From: Hyphomicrobiales bacterium
GTDB taxonomy: Bacteria > Pseudomonadota > Alphaproteobacteria > Rhizobiales > Rhizobiaceae
DNA: 64,000 bases
Direction: 5' to 3'
Assembly (NCBI GenBank): GCA_900472175.1
Contig: UCHD01000012.1
Span: 27,532 to 91,531, forward strand
This document shows positions 1 through 7,876 of this stretch, piece by piece. A program made the translations under genes and the position numbers. Within the stretch, counting starts at the first letter, position 1; each line of letters begins with the position of its first letter. Under the pieces are notes generated by a model, which was not told the DNA's origin, made no database searches, and saw only the letters and a program-made list of their open reading frames with translations.

Positions 1-108
1 GCCGACGGGATCAGCCCCCATGGCATCAGCCACTTCGCCGGTGGCGATGAATGTCCGCTTCCAGCTGAGCATACGCCAGGTCCCGAGCAACGTGGCAACG
101 TTCGTCAT
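1..108 (-). CDS. Lipocalin-like domain protein, N-terminal part (cut by window edge)
   Basis: Reading leftward from an ATG at 108-106, 36 codons run off the window start without a stop. The peptide begins MTNVATLLGTWRMLSWKRTF and continues with a Thr-Gly-Glu-Val segment and GADPVG. The early LLGTWR-S pattern is typical of small Lipocalin_5-type proteins, which are usually about 130-150 residues and of poorly defined function. A strong GGAGG ribosome site lies just upstream (about 113-118). It is transcribed in the same direction as ilvD but about 155 bases downstream of it, with a hairpin between, so it may have its own promoter. The family call rests on 36 residues only. Confidence 0.6.
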   Translation of the reverse strand, partial: MTNVATLLGTWRMLSWKRTFIATGEVADAMGADPVG

Positions 109-199
109 TCCCCCCTCCAAAGGTCATTCCTCCAGAAGGTTGGATCATAGCAGACAGCATGCGACTGAGGCCAGAGCGCGAGAGACCCGGTCAGTGCCA

Positions 200-233
200 T
201 GTGAAATCGCCGAGGCGGCGATTTCACATTTTT
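200..233 (+). terminator. Terminator-like hairpin with T-tail on the + strand
   Basis: Perfect 12-bp arms (200-211 and 217-228) around a 5-base loop are followed by five T on the + strand. On the - strand, where ilvD ends at 264, the hairpin is present but has no U-tract, so it may only weakly end ilvD transcripts. No + strand gene is seen upstream. Confidence 0.55.
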
Positions 234-263
234 GAATGAGAAGGAGGCGGCAGGTCGATCTGG

Positions 264-2108
264 CTAGCCGAGATCGCCCAGATCGCGGACGGCGCCACGG
301 TCGGCCGAGGTGGCGAATGCAGCATAGGCCTTCAGCGCCGTCGTGACCTTGCGCTTGCGCTGTTCGACCGGCTTCCAGCCCTTGGCGTCCTGTTCAGTGC
401 GGCGGGCAGCGATTTCGGCTTCGTCAACGCGCAGCGAGATCGTCCGGTTGGGGATGTCGATATCGATCATGTCGCCTTCGCGCACGATGCCGATCAGGCC
501 GCCATTGGCCGCTTCCGGCGAGACGTGGCCGATCGACAGGCCCGACGTGCCGCCCGAGAAACGGCCGTCGGTGATCAGCGCGCAGGCTTTGCCGAGACCC
601 TTCGATTTCAGGTAGCTGGTCGGATAGAGCATTTCCTGCATGCCCGGGCCGCCCTTGGGGCCTTCGTAACGGATGACGACGACGTCGCCTGCCTTGACCT
701 CGTTGGCAAGGATCGCCTTGACCGACGAATCCTGGCTTTCGAAGACGCGGGCGGGGCCAGAGAATTTCAGGATGGATTCGTCGACGCCGGCCGTTTTCAC
801 GATGCAGCCGTTGATGGCGATATTGCCCTTGAGGACTGCTAGGCCGCCATCCTTGGAGAATGGATGCTGGGCATCGCGGATAACACCCTTTTCACGGTCG
901 AGATCGAGCTCCTTCCAGCGGGCGCTCTGGCTGAACGCGACCTGGGTCGGCACGCCGCCGGGCGCTGCGCTGAACAGTTCGAGTGCAGCCGGATTATCGG
1001 TGACGGCGATGTCCCATTTGGACAAGGCATCGCCCAGCGTCTTTTCGTGCACGGTCGGCAAGTCGGCGTTCAGCAGGCCGGCGCGGTTGAGTTCGCCAAG
1101 AATGGCCATGATGCCACCGGCGCGATGCACGTCTTCCATGTGCACGTCGGCCTTGGCAGGTGCGACCTTGGAGAGGCACGGCACCTTGCGTGACAGGCGG
1201 TCAATGTCGTCCATGGTGAAATCGATTTCGCCTTCATGGGCGGCGGCGAGGATGTGCAGGACGGTGTTGGTCGAACCGCCCATGGCGATATCGAGCGCCA
1301 TGGCGTTTTCGAAGGCACCCTTGGAGGCGATGGTGCGCGGCAGGGCGGTGACGTCCTCGGCTTCATAATAGCGCTTGGCGAGGCCGACAATGCGGCGGCC
1401 GGCTTCGAGGAACAGTTTTTCGCGATCGGAGTGGGTCGCCAGGGTCGAGCCGTTGCCCGGTAATGAAAGACCCAGCGCTTCCGTCAGACAGTTCATCGAG
1501 TTGGCGGTGAACATGCCGGAGCAGGAGCCGCAGGTCGGGCAGGCGGAGCGCTCAATGGTCTTGACGTCTTCGTCCGACATGTTTTCGTCGGCTGCTGCCA
1601 CCATGGCATCGACCAGGTCGAGCGCGTGGATCTTGCCATCGGAAAGCACGACCTTGCCGGCTTCCATCGGGCCGCCGGAAACGAAGATCGTCGGGATGTT
1701 GAGGCGCAGCGACGCCATCAGCATGCCGGGGGTGATCTTGTCGCAGTTGGAGATGCAGACCATCGCATCGGCGCAATGCGCATTGACCATGTACTCGACC
1801 GAGTCGGCGATGATCTCGCGCGACGGCAGCGAATAGAGCATGCCGTCATGGCCCATGGCGATGCCGTCATCAACCGCGATCGTGTTGAATTCCTTGGCGA
1901 CGCCGCCATTGGCTTCGATCTCGCGGGCCACCAGCTGGCCGAGATCCTTCAGGTGCACGTGGCCGGGCACGAACTGGGTGAAGGAGTTGACCACCGCAAT
2001 AATGGGCTTGCCAAAGTCGCTATCCTTCATGCCCGTCGCGCGCCAGAGGCCGCGAGCGCCGGCCATGTTGCGGCCGTGGGTGGTGGTGCGGGAGCGATAG
2101 GCAGGCAT
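264..2108 (-). CDS. ilvD: Dihydroxy-acid dehydratase IlvD
   Basis: Converts 2,3-dihydroxy-isovalerate and 2,3-dihydroxy-methylvalerate to the 2-keto acids in cytoplasmic valine and isoleucine synthesis (also feeding leucine and pantothenate). At 614 residues it is the usual length for the long IlvD form. Visible motifs: the Mg-binding Asp in VDDGIAMGH (about 80-87), the Fe-S cysteine and carbamylated lysine in NCDKITPGM (C122, K124), further cluster cysteines in [11 protein letters not shown] (190-200), and the C-terminal GRFSGGTSG with the catalytic Ser. The ATG at 2108 has an AAGGAAG ribosome site. In related rhizobia ilvD is also a neighbour of cpdR. No attenuator leader peptide is apparent in the 400 bases upstream. 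Confidence 0.97.
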   Translation of the reverse strand: MPAYRSRTTTHGRNMAGARGLWRATGMKDSDFGKPIIAVVNSFTQFVPGHVHLKDLGQLVAREIEANGGVAKEFNTIAVDDGIAMGHDGMLYSLPSREIIADSVEYMVNAHCADAMVCISNCDKITPGMLMASLRLNIPTIFVSGGPMEAGKVVLSDGKIHALDLVDAMVAAADENMSDEDVKTIERSACPTCGSCSGMFTANSMNCLTEALGLSLPGNGSTLATHSDREKLFLEAGRRIVGLAKRYYEAEDVTALPRTIASKGAFENAMALDIAMGGSTNTVLHILAAAHEGEIDFTMDDIDRLSRKVPCLSKVAPAKADVHMEDVHRAGGIMAILGELNRAGLLNADLPTVHEKTLGDALSKWDIAVTDNPAALELFSAAPGGVPTQVAFSQSARWKELDLDREKGVIRDAQHPFSKDGGLAVLKGNIAINGCIVKTAGVDESILKFSGPARVFESQDSSVKAILANEVKAGDVVVIRYEGPKGGPGMQEMLYPTSYLKSKGLGKACALITDGRFSGGTSGLSIGHVSPEAANGGLIGIVREGDMIDIDIPNRTISLRVDEAEIAARRTEQDAKGWKPVEQRKRKVTTALKAYAAFATSADRGAVRDLGDLG

Positions 2109-2534
2109 GGACGTCTTCCTTGATCTTGTCTGGGTGAACGGCAGATATAGGGTTCAGGGACCACAATTTCAGCGGTTCCTATCGCAAAACTGCGCCCACG
2201 TCACGAATTTCGTAACAATGTTTCGTGTTTTTTGGAGTGCTATAATAGCACAGGCGTCTGTGCGGCGCACGCCTGGATGGATTGCCTTGGCTCGGCATAG
2301 CTCAAAATTGTGCGTTTGGCCGAACTGGCCGCATTCGCGAGGTCCGCGGCCGGGTTTTTCGTTCAACTGATTGATTTCGAAGAATAACGGCGCTCGCCTA
2401 CCTTGTTTGGGGGATGCGTTGTGCAGCATTTCAATCTTTATTGCGGTGGCTGGACACTTTGCAACCCAGCAATTTCAGCACGTAAACTATTGTACCAATC
2501 TCCTCTCCGGCAACGGGGAGGGGATTTTTGGGCT
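2109..2534. other. Intergenic region upstream of ilvD
   Basis: No convincing gene. It holds the ilvD leader, a short ACGAA-T-TTCGT palindrome at 2203-2213, and near the far end a hairpin at 2502-2520 (CCTCTCCG / CGGGGAGG) followed on the + strand by a T-run at about 2524-2528. Short open frames here lack ribosome sites and resemble nothing I know. Confidence 0.5.
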
Positions 2535-2723
2535 CTATACCAGAGGGCTTTTACGCCCGGCGAGGTGATCCCTGTTCAGTGTCTCCATGATGTCCCTGGC
2601 GTCGTCGCGGTCAAGGCCGGTCAGATCGCGGCCGTCGGAGGCGGCCGGCACGCGCGTCATCCCGTCGATGACAGTCCAGGTGCCATTCTTTTCCTGGCGG
2701 AGTTCATAACGCGGTTCGTTCAC
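2535..2723 (-). CDS. Small conserved hypothetical protein
   Basis: A 62-residue soluble protein starting with GTG at 2723, preceded by AAGGA about 12 bases upstream. The sequence is charged and looks genuine: ELRQEKNGTWTVIDGMTRVP followed by GRDLTGLDRDDARDIMETLN. The pattern of a tryptophan-containing beta-hairpin then an acidic helix resembles small uncharacterised proteins common in Rhizobiaceae, as far as I recall. No Cys, signal peptide or membrane segment is seen. It stands alone between ilvD and tRNA-Val. Function unknown. Confidence 0.6.
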   Translation of the reverse strand: MNEPRYELRQEKNGTWTVIDGMTRVPAASDGRDLTGLDRDDARDIMETLNRDHLAGRKSPLV

Positions 2724-2852
2724 GGGTGAAAATTGTCCTTGTTCGTCGCGAGTCTTCGGTGGGCACCTCAGCGCCGAGTCATGATCGCGACGGCCGGTGC
2801 AAAGCCAGGTGGCCTACAGACAAGATAGGGTCGGGACAGGCGAGTGCCAAAC

Positions 2853-2887
2853 GAAAAAAGGCCTCCCGGTTTCCCGAAAGGCCTTTA
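2853..2887 (-). terminator. Rho-independent terminator of tRNA-Val
   Basis: Read leftward, AAAGGCCT and AGGCCTTT arms enclose a GC-rich inner stem and end in a run of six T. It lies 10 bases beyond the tRNA 3' end. Confidence 0.85.
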
Positions 2888-2896
2888 GAAACTGGA

Positions 2897-2971
<75 letters not shown>

Positions 2972-3066
2972 ATCCGATGTCGGCGCATAGACCATAAACC
3001 TCCTGGGGCGTCAATAGGCTTTTTTCGGCTTTTTGACAGGAAGTTTTGCGGCCCTTGCGGCGCAGG

Positions 3067-3429
3067 CTATGCAGCCAGCATCTTGTTCACTTCGTCCACA
3101 AGATCACGCAGATGGAACGGCTTGGACAGGACCTTCGCGTCCTTCGGAGCCTTCGAATCAGGGTTCAGCGCCACCGCGGCAAAGCCGGTGATGAACATGA
3201 CCTTGAGGTCCGGGTCGAGTTCGGTCGCCCGGCGGGCGAGCTCGATGCCGTCCATTTCGGGCATGACGATGTCGGTCAGGAGAAGCGAAAACGGCTCTTC
3301 GCGCAGCCGGTCATAGGCGCTGGCGCCATTGTCGAACGACAATACCTTGTAACCGGCCTTTTCCAGGGCTTTCACCAGGAACCGGCGCATGTCGTTATCG
3401 TCTTCGGCGAGGAGAATTTTTGGACTCAT
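3067..3429 (-). CDS. cpdR: Single-domain response regulator CpdR
   Basis: A 120-residue stand-alone receiver domain. Key residues: acidic pair D10/D11, phospho-acceptor D53 (LLTDIVMPEMDG), T81 in ITGF and K103 in LSKPFHLRDLV. The ending and the neighbourhood (ilvD on one side, N-formylglutamate amidohydrolase on the other) match CpdR1 of Sinorhizobium. Known for the family: unphosphorylated CpdR primes ClpXP for polar, cell-cycle-timed proteolysis, and the CckA-ChpT phosphorelay switches it off; in S. meliloti CpdR1 matters for cell cycle and symbiosis. That the protein here does the same is inference from sequence and synteny. There is no output domain and no kinase gene nearby. Confidence 0.88.
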   Translation of the reverse strand: MSPKILLAEDDNDMRRFLVKALEKAGYKVLSFDNGASAYDRLREEPFSLLLTDIVMPEMDGIELARRATELDPDLKVMFITGFAAVALNPDSKAPKDAKVLSKPFHLRDLVDEVNKMLAA

Positions 3430-3624
3430 GGATTAAAGCCGTTGCACCTTACGTGTCGATGTCGGGAATTGCGGTGACATCATGAAACCGCAGTTGAGTA
3501 AATATCCGGTGAAGACATGAGGTCAAGCCCCGTTCACCGGCAGGAAACGACTATGGACATGATTGCCGCTGACTGGCAACATACACCAAGCATCAAGATT
3601 GTGACATGGTAAAAAAGGGCTGCG

Positions 3625-4509
3625 ATGACGCAGAACGTCAGCGAAACCGAACAGTTCGAAGTTCGCGAGCCGGAAATGCAGCGCATTCCCTTTGTCTTCA
3701 ATTCCCCCCACAGCGGCAGGGTCTACAGCCGTTCCTTTCTGGAAAAATCCCGTCTGGACGAAGTGTCGATCCGCCGTTCGGAAGATCATTTCGTCGACGA
3801 ACTGTTCCATTCCGTAACAGATCTGGGCGCGCCATTGTTAATGGCGCATTTCCCGCGCGCCTTTCTCGACGTCAACCGCGAGCCCTATGAACTCGATCCG
3901 AAGATGTTTGATGGGCCATTGCCGCCGTTTGCCAATATCAGCTCGATGCGGGTGGCGGGCGGTCTCGGCACGGTGCCGCGGCTGGTGGCGGAAAACATGG
4001 AAATCTACCGCAGCCGCTTTCCGGTTGCCGAAGCGATCGAGCGGATCGAAACGATCTACAAGCCCTATCATGCCTGCCTGCGGCGGCTGATCGCCCGCAC
4101 GCACGTGCAGTTCGGGCTGGCGGTTCTGATCGATTGCCATTCGATGCCGGGCAATATCCGGCTGGCCGGAACGGGCCAGCGGCCGGATTTCATCATCGGC
4201 GACCGTTACGGTACCAGTGCGTCTGCGGATCTGTCACGGGCAGCCGTGTCGCTGCTGGAGGATCTCGGGTTTTCCGTCGCCCGCAACAAGCCCTATGCCG
4301 GCGGTTTCATCACCGAGCATTACGGCCGCCCGGCCCGCGGCCTGCATGCGCTGCAGGTCGAGATCAATCGCGGTCTCTATGTCGATGAGGCGACGCTGCA
4401 GAAGAAGAGGGATTTCCCGATGCTGGCGCAGGCGATCGGCATGTTCCTCGGCGGGCTTGCGGCGCATGTGCAGGCCGACACCCCAAGCTCGTCGCTCGCT
4501 GCTGAGTAA
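3625..4509 (+). CDS. N-formylglutamate amidohydrolase family protein (copy 1)
   Basis: A 294-residue cytoplasmic protein of the FGase family (PF05013-type), which hydrolyses N-formyl-L-glutamate to formate and glutamate in one histidine degradation branch; many rhizobial members have unproven substrates. Motifs: VFNSPHSGRVY near residue 28, RSEDHFVDELF, FPRAFLDVNREPYELD (about 75-90), a metal-site-like VLIDCHSMPG near 170, and the late ALQVEINRGLYVDE. An AAGGGC ribosome site precedes the ATG at 3625. No histidine utilisation (hut) genes are nearby. A second, shorter family member sits at 54000-54794. Downstream lies the MmgR-like sRNA on the opposite strand. Confidence 0.85.
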   Translation: MTQNVSETEQFEVREPEMQRIPFVFNSPHSGRVYSRSFLEKSRLDEVSIRRSEDHFVDELFHSVTDLGAPLLMAHFPRAFLDVNREPYELDPKMFDGPLPPFANISSMRVAGGLGTVPRLVAENMEIYRSRFPVAEAIERIETIYKPYHACLRRLIARTHVQFGLAVLIDCHSMPGNIRLAGTGQRPDFIIGDRYGTSASADLSRAAVSLLEDLGFSVARNKPYAGGFITEHYGRPARGLHALQVEINRGLYVDEATLQKKRDFPMLAQAIGMFLGGLAAHVQADTPSSSLAAE

Positions 4510-4537
4510 GCGGCGACGCCAGTCCCTGATATAAGGC

Positions 4538-4618
4538 AAAAAAAACCGCGCTTGCGGCGCGGCTAAGTCTAGGGAGGAAACACCCAAGGAGGGTATTTAC
4601 AGTCACAAGTGACTGTAG
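4538..4618 (-). ncRNA. mmgR: MmgR/alpha-r8-like small RNA (Rfam suhB/mmgR type)
   Basis: Leftward transcript of about 80 nt between the amidohydrolase and hisN, the position where S. meliloti carries mmgR. Architecture: a 5' hairpin from a perfect 20-nt palindrome at 4598-4617, an unpaired stretch with two anti-Shine-Dalgarno motifs (CCCTCC near 4589-4594 and TTCCTCCC near 4572-4579), then a GC-rich terminator hairpin (4546-4562) and eight U (4538-4545). Known: MmgR is an Hfq-associated sRNA that limits polyhydroxybutyrate storage in S. meliloti; the CCUCC loops are thought to pair with ribosome sites. Family assignment is from layout, motifs and synteny; a covariance search would settle it. 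Confidence 0.85.
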
Positions 4619-4624
4619 GAAAAA

Positions 4625-4653
4625 GCTAATATTGCACTGCACAATTGTCAAGC
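4625..4653 (-). promoter_or_regulatory. Promoter of the MmgR-like sRNA
   Basis: Reading leftward, CTTGAC (4653-4648) is followed after 17 bases by TTAGCT (4630-4625), fitting the rhizobial sigma70 form CTTGAC-N17-CTATAT at the -35 and roughly at the -10. The inferred start is about 4618, exactly at the first sRNA hairpin. Confidence 0.65.
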
Positions 4654-4893
4654 GTGATTTGGCCGCAATTGGTGCGCTGCGCCAAAAACAAGAGTGCCGA
4701 ACGGCCATGAAATGCCCGGCTTTGCCGTGTTTTGTGATTTTTGAGGCACGTTCTTCGAGAATTCAGGGCGCAACGGCTTTCAGATCTGGCGATCCACGCG
4801 ATTTTCCCTGATTTTTTCGCCAAAGACTTCTTTTTCGAAAAAATGTGCCGTAAGCACAATCAGCCTTCCTTTTCCCGATTTTCGTGAGGTTTC

Positions 4894-5667
4894 ATGCTGC
4901 CGGACCGTGAGTTTTTCGATCGCCTTGCCGATGCTGCGAAGGCGCAGACCCTGCCGCGTTTCCGCACCGGCATCAGTGTTGCCAACAAGGAAGCTGCCGG
5001 TTTCGACCCGGTGACCGAGGGTGACCGCGCTGCCGAGACGGCAATCCGGGCGCTGATCGAGGCGCATTTCCCCGAACACGGCATTCTCGGCGAAGAGTTC
5101 GGCAATGTCGGCTTGGACCGTGATTACGTCTGGGTTATCGATCCGATCGACGGAACCCGCGCCTTCATTTCCGGCCTGCCGGTCTGGGGCACGCTGATCG
5201 GCCTTTATCACAAGGGCGAGGCGGTGATGGGGCTGATGGACCAGCCGTTTACCGGCGAGCGCTATTTTGCCGATGGCAAGAAGACCCATTATCGCGGGCC
5301 GGGCGAAGACAAGGTGGTCTCGACGCGGCCGTGCGCCGATCTCTCGCAGGCGATCATGTTCACCACCTCGCCGCATCTCTACACCGGCGATATCAAGACC
5401 CGCTTCGAGGCAGTGCAGAGCAAGGTGCAACTCGCCCGCTATGGCTGCGACTGCTACGCCTTCGCGCTGCTGGCGGCCGGTCATATCGATCTGGTCATCG
5501 AATGCGGCCTGAAGCCTTATGATGTCGGCGGGATCATTCCGCTGATCGAACAGGCTGGCGGCATCATTACCGACTGGAATGGCGGTCCGGCGGAAATGGG
5601 CGGCGAAGTCATCGCAGCCGGCAGCGCCGAAATTCACGCGCAGGCCCTGGCCATGCTGAAGGGCTGA
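4894..5667 (+). CDS. hisN: Histidinol-phosphatase / inositol monophosphatase family protein
   Basis: A 257-residue Mg-dependent phosphatase of the IMPase fold. Metal ligands are visible as GEEFG (E67/E68), WVIDPIDGTRAF (D83, D86) and the late PYDVGGIIPLIEQAGG with its Asp; FDPVTEGD (37-44) is the usual N-terminal signature. In rhizobia this family member supplies histidinol-phosphatase (HisN), dephosphorylating L-histidinol phosphate, because no HAD-type HisB phosphatase is present; an inositol phosphatase role cannot be excluded from sequence. The ATG at 4894 has GTGAGG upstream. The sRNA family suhB got its name from lying near such a gene, which agrees with the context here. Confidence 0.85.
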   Translation: MLPDREFFDRLADAAKAQTLPRFRTGISVANKEAAGFDPVTEGDRAAETAIRALIEAHFPEHGILGEEFGNVGLDRDYVWVIDPIDGTRAFISGLPVWGTLIGLYHKGEAVMGLMDQPFTGERYFADGKKTHYRGPGEDKVVSTRPCADLSQAIMFTTSPHLYTGDIKTRFEAVQSKVQLARYGCDCYAFALLAAGHIDLVIECGLKPYDVGGIIPLIEQAGGIITDWNGGPAEMGGEVIAAGSAEIHAQALAMLKG

Positions 5668-5677
5668 CAGCCAAACT

Positions 5678-5816
5678 GGGCCGTAGACTCATAAACTCAT
5701 AGCCATAGGCGGTTTGTTGGGCAGCAGCGGCTCAATCACGGGCCACTCGAAGCCGGTCAAGTCGTAACGGTTCATGCCGAGCCGGAATCGGAATTGGCGG
5801 CGGAATAAGTCTATTC
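5678..5816 (-). mobile_element. Decayed IS5-family element, MITE-like remnant
   Basis: On the - strand an ATG at 5775 opens a peptide MNRYDLTGFEWPVIEPLLP plus NKP, the standard N-terminus of IS5-group transposases, then breaks off after about 22 codons into terminal sequence and a stop. TAGACTCAT at 5684-5692 and ATAAGTCTA at 5805-5813 form imperfect inverted ends. The whole catalytic part is missing, so the copy cannot transpose by itself. It lies directly between hisN and the acetyltransferase gene. Confidence 0.7.
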
Positions 5817-5862
5817 AGCAACTCGCTTTACTCACTTGATCAAAGGATTGTATCCTGAGACC

Positions 5863-6300
5863 ATGATTAGGATTAGACCCTCCCGCCCCGATGAGGGCAC
5901 CCGTATCATTGAAATTTGGCGAGGCGCAGTTGACGCTACTCACCACTTTCTAACGCCTGAGGATCGCCTCGCCATTGATGAAATGGTGTGCGGTTTCCTT
6001 CCGCACGCTCCACTCTGGCTAGCCGTTGATGAAAACGACCATCCGCTGGCCTTCATGCTGATCGATGACGGGCACATGGAGGCGCTGTTCGTTGATCCCG
6101 CCTGGCGCGGAACCGGGATTGGTGCTGCCCTTGTGCAGCATGGCCTCAAGCTTCACCCAAAAATGACAACCGATGTCAACGAGCAGAATGATCAAGCTGT
6201 TCGCTTCTATGAACGCATTGGGTTTAGGCAGACAGGCCGCTCGCCCATCGACGGACAGGGTAGGCCATATCCACTCATTCACTTGGAATATTTGAGCTGA
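5863..6300 (+). CDS. YjaB-like GNAT N-acetyltransferase
   Basis: A 145-residue acetyl-CoA-dependent acetyltransferase. The sequence is close along its length to E. coli YjaB: IRIRPSRPDEGTRIIEIW, VDATHHFL, FLPHAPLWLAV, FMLIDDGHMEALFVDP, the acetyl-CoA loop WRGTGIGAALV (about 85-95), then TTDVNEQNDQAVRFYERIGF and the C-terminal GRPYPLIHLEY. Physiological substrates of YjaB-type enzymes are poorly known. I chose the ATG at 5863 with TGAGA upstream over a TTG at 5836 because homologs begin at MIRIR. Codon choice looks less GC-rich than the neighbours and the gene abuts an IS remnant, which suggests acquisition; that is inference. Confidence 0.85.
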   Translation: MIRIRPSRPDEGTRIIEIWRGAVDATHHFLTPEDRLAIDEMVCGFLPHAPLWLAVDENDHPLAFMLIDDGHMEALFVDPAWRGTGIGAALVQHGLKLHPKMTTDVNEQNDQAVRFYERIGFRQTGRSPIDGQGRPYPLIHLEYLS

Positions 6301-6362
6301 TTGGCCGCATCCAGCCATCAAACTCGGCAGTTTCGTTGCGGTGAAACTAATGGGTTCACGGG

Positions 6363-7340
6363 CTAGGCCGTGAGGTCTTCGCTGTCGGCCAAGGCCGTCT
6401 CCGCCGTGCTGCCGGGAATGAACGCTTCGATGGCGGCAACCGCCTGGGCGCGATAATGGTCGGCTTCGTGCAGAAGCTCATGGCGTGCGCCGTCGATGGG
6501 GATCATATGCCCGGCACGAAAATTGCGGGCGAGATTTTCAACGGCCAGATGCGGCACCAGCCTGTCTTGAGTCGGGGCAAGCACGATGGTCGGGACGCGG
6601 ATCTGCGTCAGGTGTTCGCGGGCTGAAACGCGCTTGATCGCCTTGAAGGTCTCATGCAGCCAGCGGGCGGTCGGCGGACCAAGCGCCAGTTCGGGATGGG
6701 CGTCCGTCAACGCCTTGTTGCGGGCAAAGCGCCTGGCGTCCGACGTCAGCAGGTTCTGTGAGAATGGCAGTGAACCCCTGTCGCGCAACAGTGGCAGAAA
6801 GCCGAGGCCGCACATGCTGAAAGTCGCGGCAAGGAAACTGATCATGCCATGACCAACCTTCTGGCCGCCAAGCGCCATGAAGGGCGCGGCGATCGCCAAC
6901 CTGTCGATGCGGCTGGCAAGCAACGGCGCCTGCGAGAGGGCCACCAACGCGCCCATCGAATGGGCCAGCATGAAGAACGGCAGCCGCGTATCGGGCAGCA
7001 CGATCTTCTCGAGGAACGTGCTGAGGTCGCTCTCGTAGTCGGCGAAGCGCCGGACATGGCCGCGGCGCGGGTTTTTCAACAGGCGTTCTGAACCGGCCTG
7101 GCCGCGCCAGTCGAAGGTTGCGACCCACAGGCCGCGCGCCGTCAGTTCGCCGATGGTCTCGGCATATTTCTCGATCGATTCATTGCGGCCCTGCAACAGC
7201 ACAACCGTGCCCTTGGCAACGGGTGTATCCGACTTGAAAATCGCATAGCGAATCCTGCGATTACCCACGCCTTCGAAGAAACCGACGGTATGATTGCCGG
7301 GGATCGGATTGTCCGGGGTGGAGTAAAGCGTAGGCGTCAT
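6363..7340 (-). CDS. Alpha/beta hydrolase, PldB/lysophospholipase-like
   Basis: About 325 residues with the Hydrolase_4 (serine aminopeptidase, lysophospholipase L2) pattern. After an N-terminal strand region come VVLLQGRNESIEKY (oxyanion region), FDWRGQAGS, the nucleophile elbow LAHSMGALVAL (Ser of AHSMG, replacing the more common GHSMG), the acid in APTQDRLVP and the histidine in DGARHELLHE. It likely cleaves a lipid or monoglyceride ester in the cytoplasm; the true substrate is unknown. I place the start at the ATG at 7340 (MTPTLYSTPDNPIPGNH); an upstream in-frame GTG at 7406 would add 22 arginine-rich residues with no support. Stands alone, divergent from hsp20. Confidence 0.85.
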   Translation of the reverse strand: MTPTLYSTPDNPIPGNHTVGFFEGVGNRRIRYAIFKSDTPVAKGTVVLLQGRNESIEKYAETIGELTARGLWVATFDWRGQAGSERLLKNPRRGHVRRFADYESDLSTFLEKIVLPDTRLPFFMLAHSMGALVALSQAPLLASRIDRLAIAAPFMALGGQKVGHGMISFLAATFSMCGLGFLPLLRDRGSLPFSQNLLTSDARRFARNKALTDAHPELALGPPTARWLHETFKAIKRVSAREHLTQIRVPTIVLAPTQDRLVPHLAVENLARNFRAGHMIPIDGARHELLHEADHYRAQAVAAIEAFIPGSTAETALADSEDLTA

Positions 7341-7743
7341 GGGCAGGTCCGTGTCCGGCGGGTCTTTGCGGATGCGATAGCGGCACAGGATGCGCCGGCA
7401 ATGCACCGGATTTGTGATGGCACATCCTTGATCGATAGCGATTAAGGAAGGGTGCAGGCCAGAAAGCAGAGATACGGCAGAGGATTTGTCCCGTCAAAGA
7501 AAAGGACGGGAAAAGGGCCGGAAACGGTGGGGGACGATATACCGTTCCCGGCCAGAGACAGTCGATCGGGTGAGGACAGGCAGCATGTGGGAGAAGGGAC
7601 GTTCACCGCCGCTGCCAGCCTCGTCTTCCGATGTTGTGGTTTTACCGCCCTCAAGCTGAACGGTTCCGGAACCGGCCGTTCATCCTGCGTTTATCGGCGG
7701 ATCGTGCTTTTCCGGCACTGTTTTCCGCTTGTTTCGAAGGGGG
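7341..7743. other. Intergenic region between the hydrolase and hsp20
   Basis: No gene supported. Open frames in this stretch are arginine/serine-rich and lack ribosome sites. The right-hand part leads into the hsp20 heat-shock promoter at 7744. Confidence 0.5.
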
Positions 7744-7771
7744 CTTGAAGGCTGCAAAGACAATTCCCATT
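7744..7771 (+). promoter_or_regulatory. RpoH (sigma32)-type promoter of hsp20
   Basis: CTTGAA at 7744-7749 and TCCCATT at 7765-7771, 15 bases apart, match the alphaproteobacterial heat-shock form (CTTGAA ... CCCCATT). The start would fall near 7778, giving a long leader of about 100 nt that contains the thermometer. Confidence 0.7.
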
Positions 7772-7807
7772 TCCTTCTCACGGGCGCCGAAGACGGGCTC
7801 GTTCACC

Positions 7808-7876
7808 GGCTCTGCCATCGCCGCATACGGGATGACGGAGCCAAGACCGCACACCAGTTGCTCACAAGAGGACACC
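7808..7876 (+). promoter_or_regulatory. ROSE-type RNA thermometer in the hsp20 leader
   Basis: Two hairpins precede the start codon. The first pairs GGCTC (7808-7812) with GAGCC (7838-7842), with inner CCATC/GATG pairing. The second (7857-7873) is GTT-G-CTC, loop ACAA, GAG-GAC: it traps the GAGGA ribosome site by an imperfect stem with an unpaired G, the hallmark of ROSE elements. Known for rhizobial small heat-shock genes: the last hairpin melts on warming and frees the ribosome site. Confidence 0.75.

Noticed and set aside
2169..2429. 86-codon - strand frame upstream of ilvD
   Set aside because: No ribosome site, odd composition, lies in a leader/promoter region.
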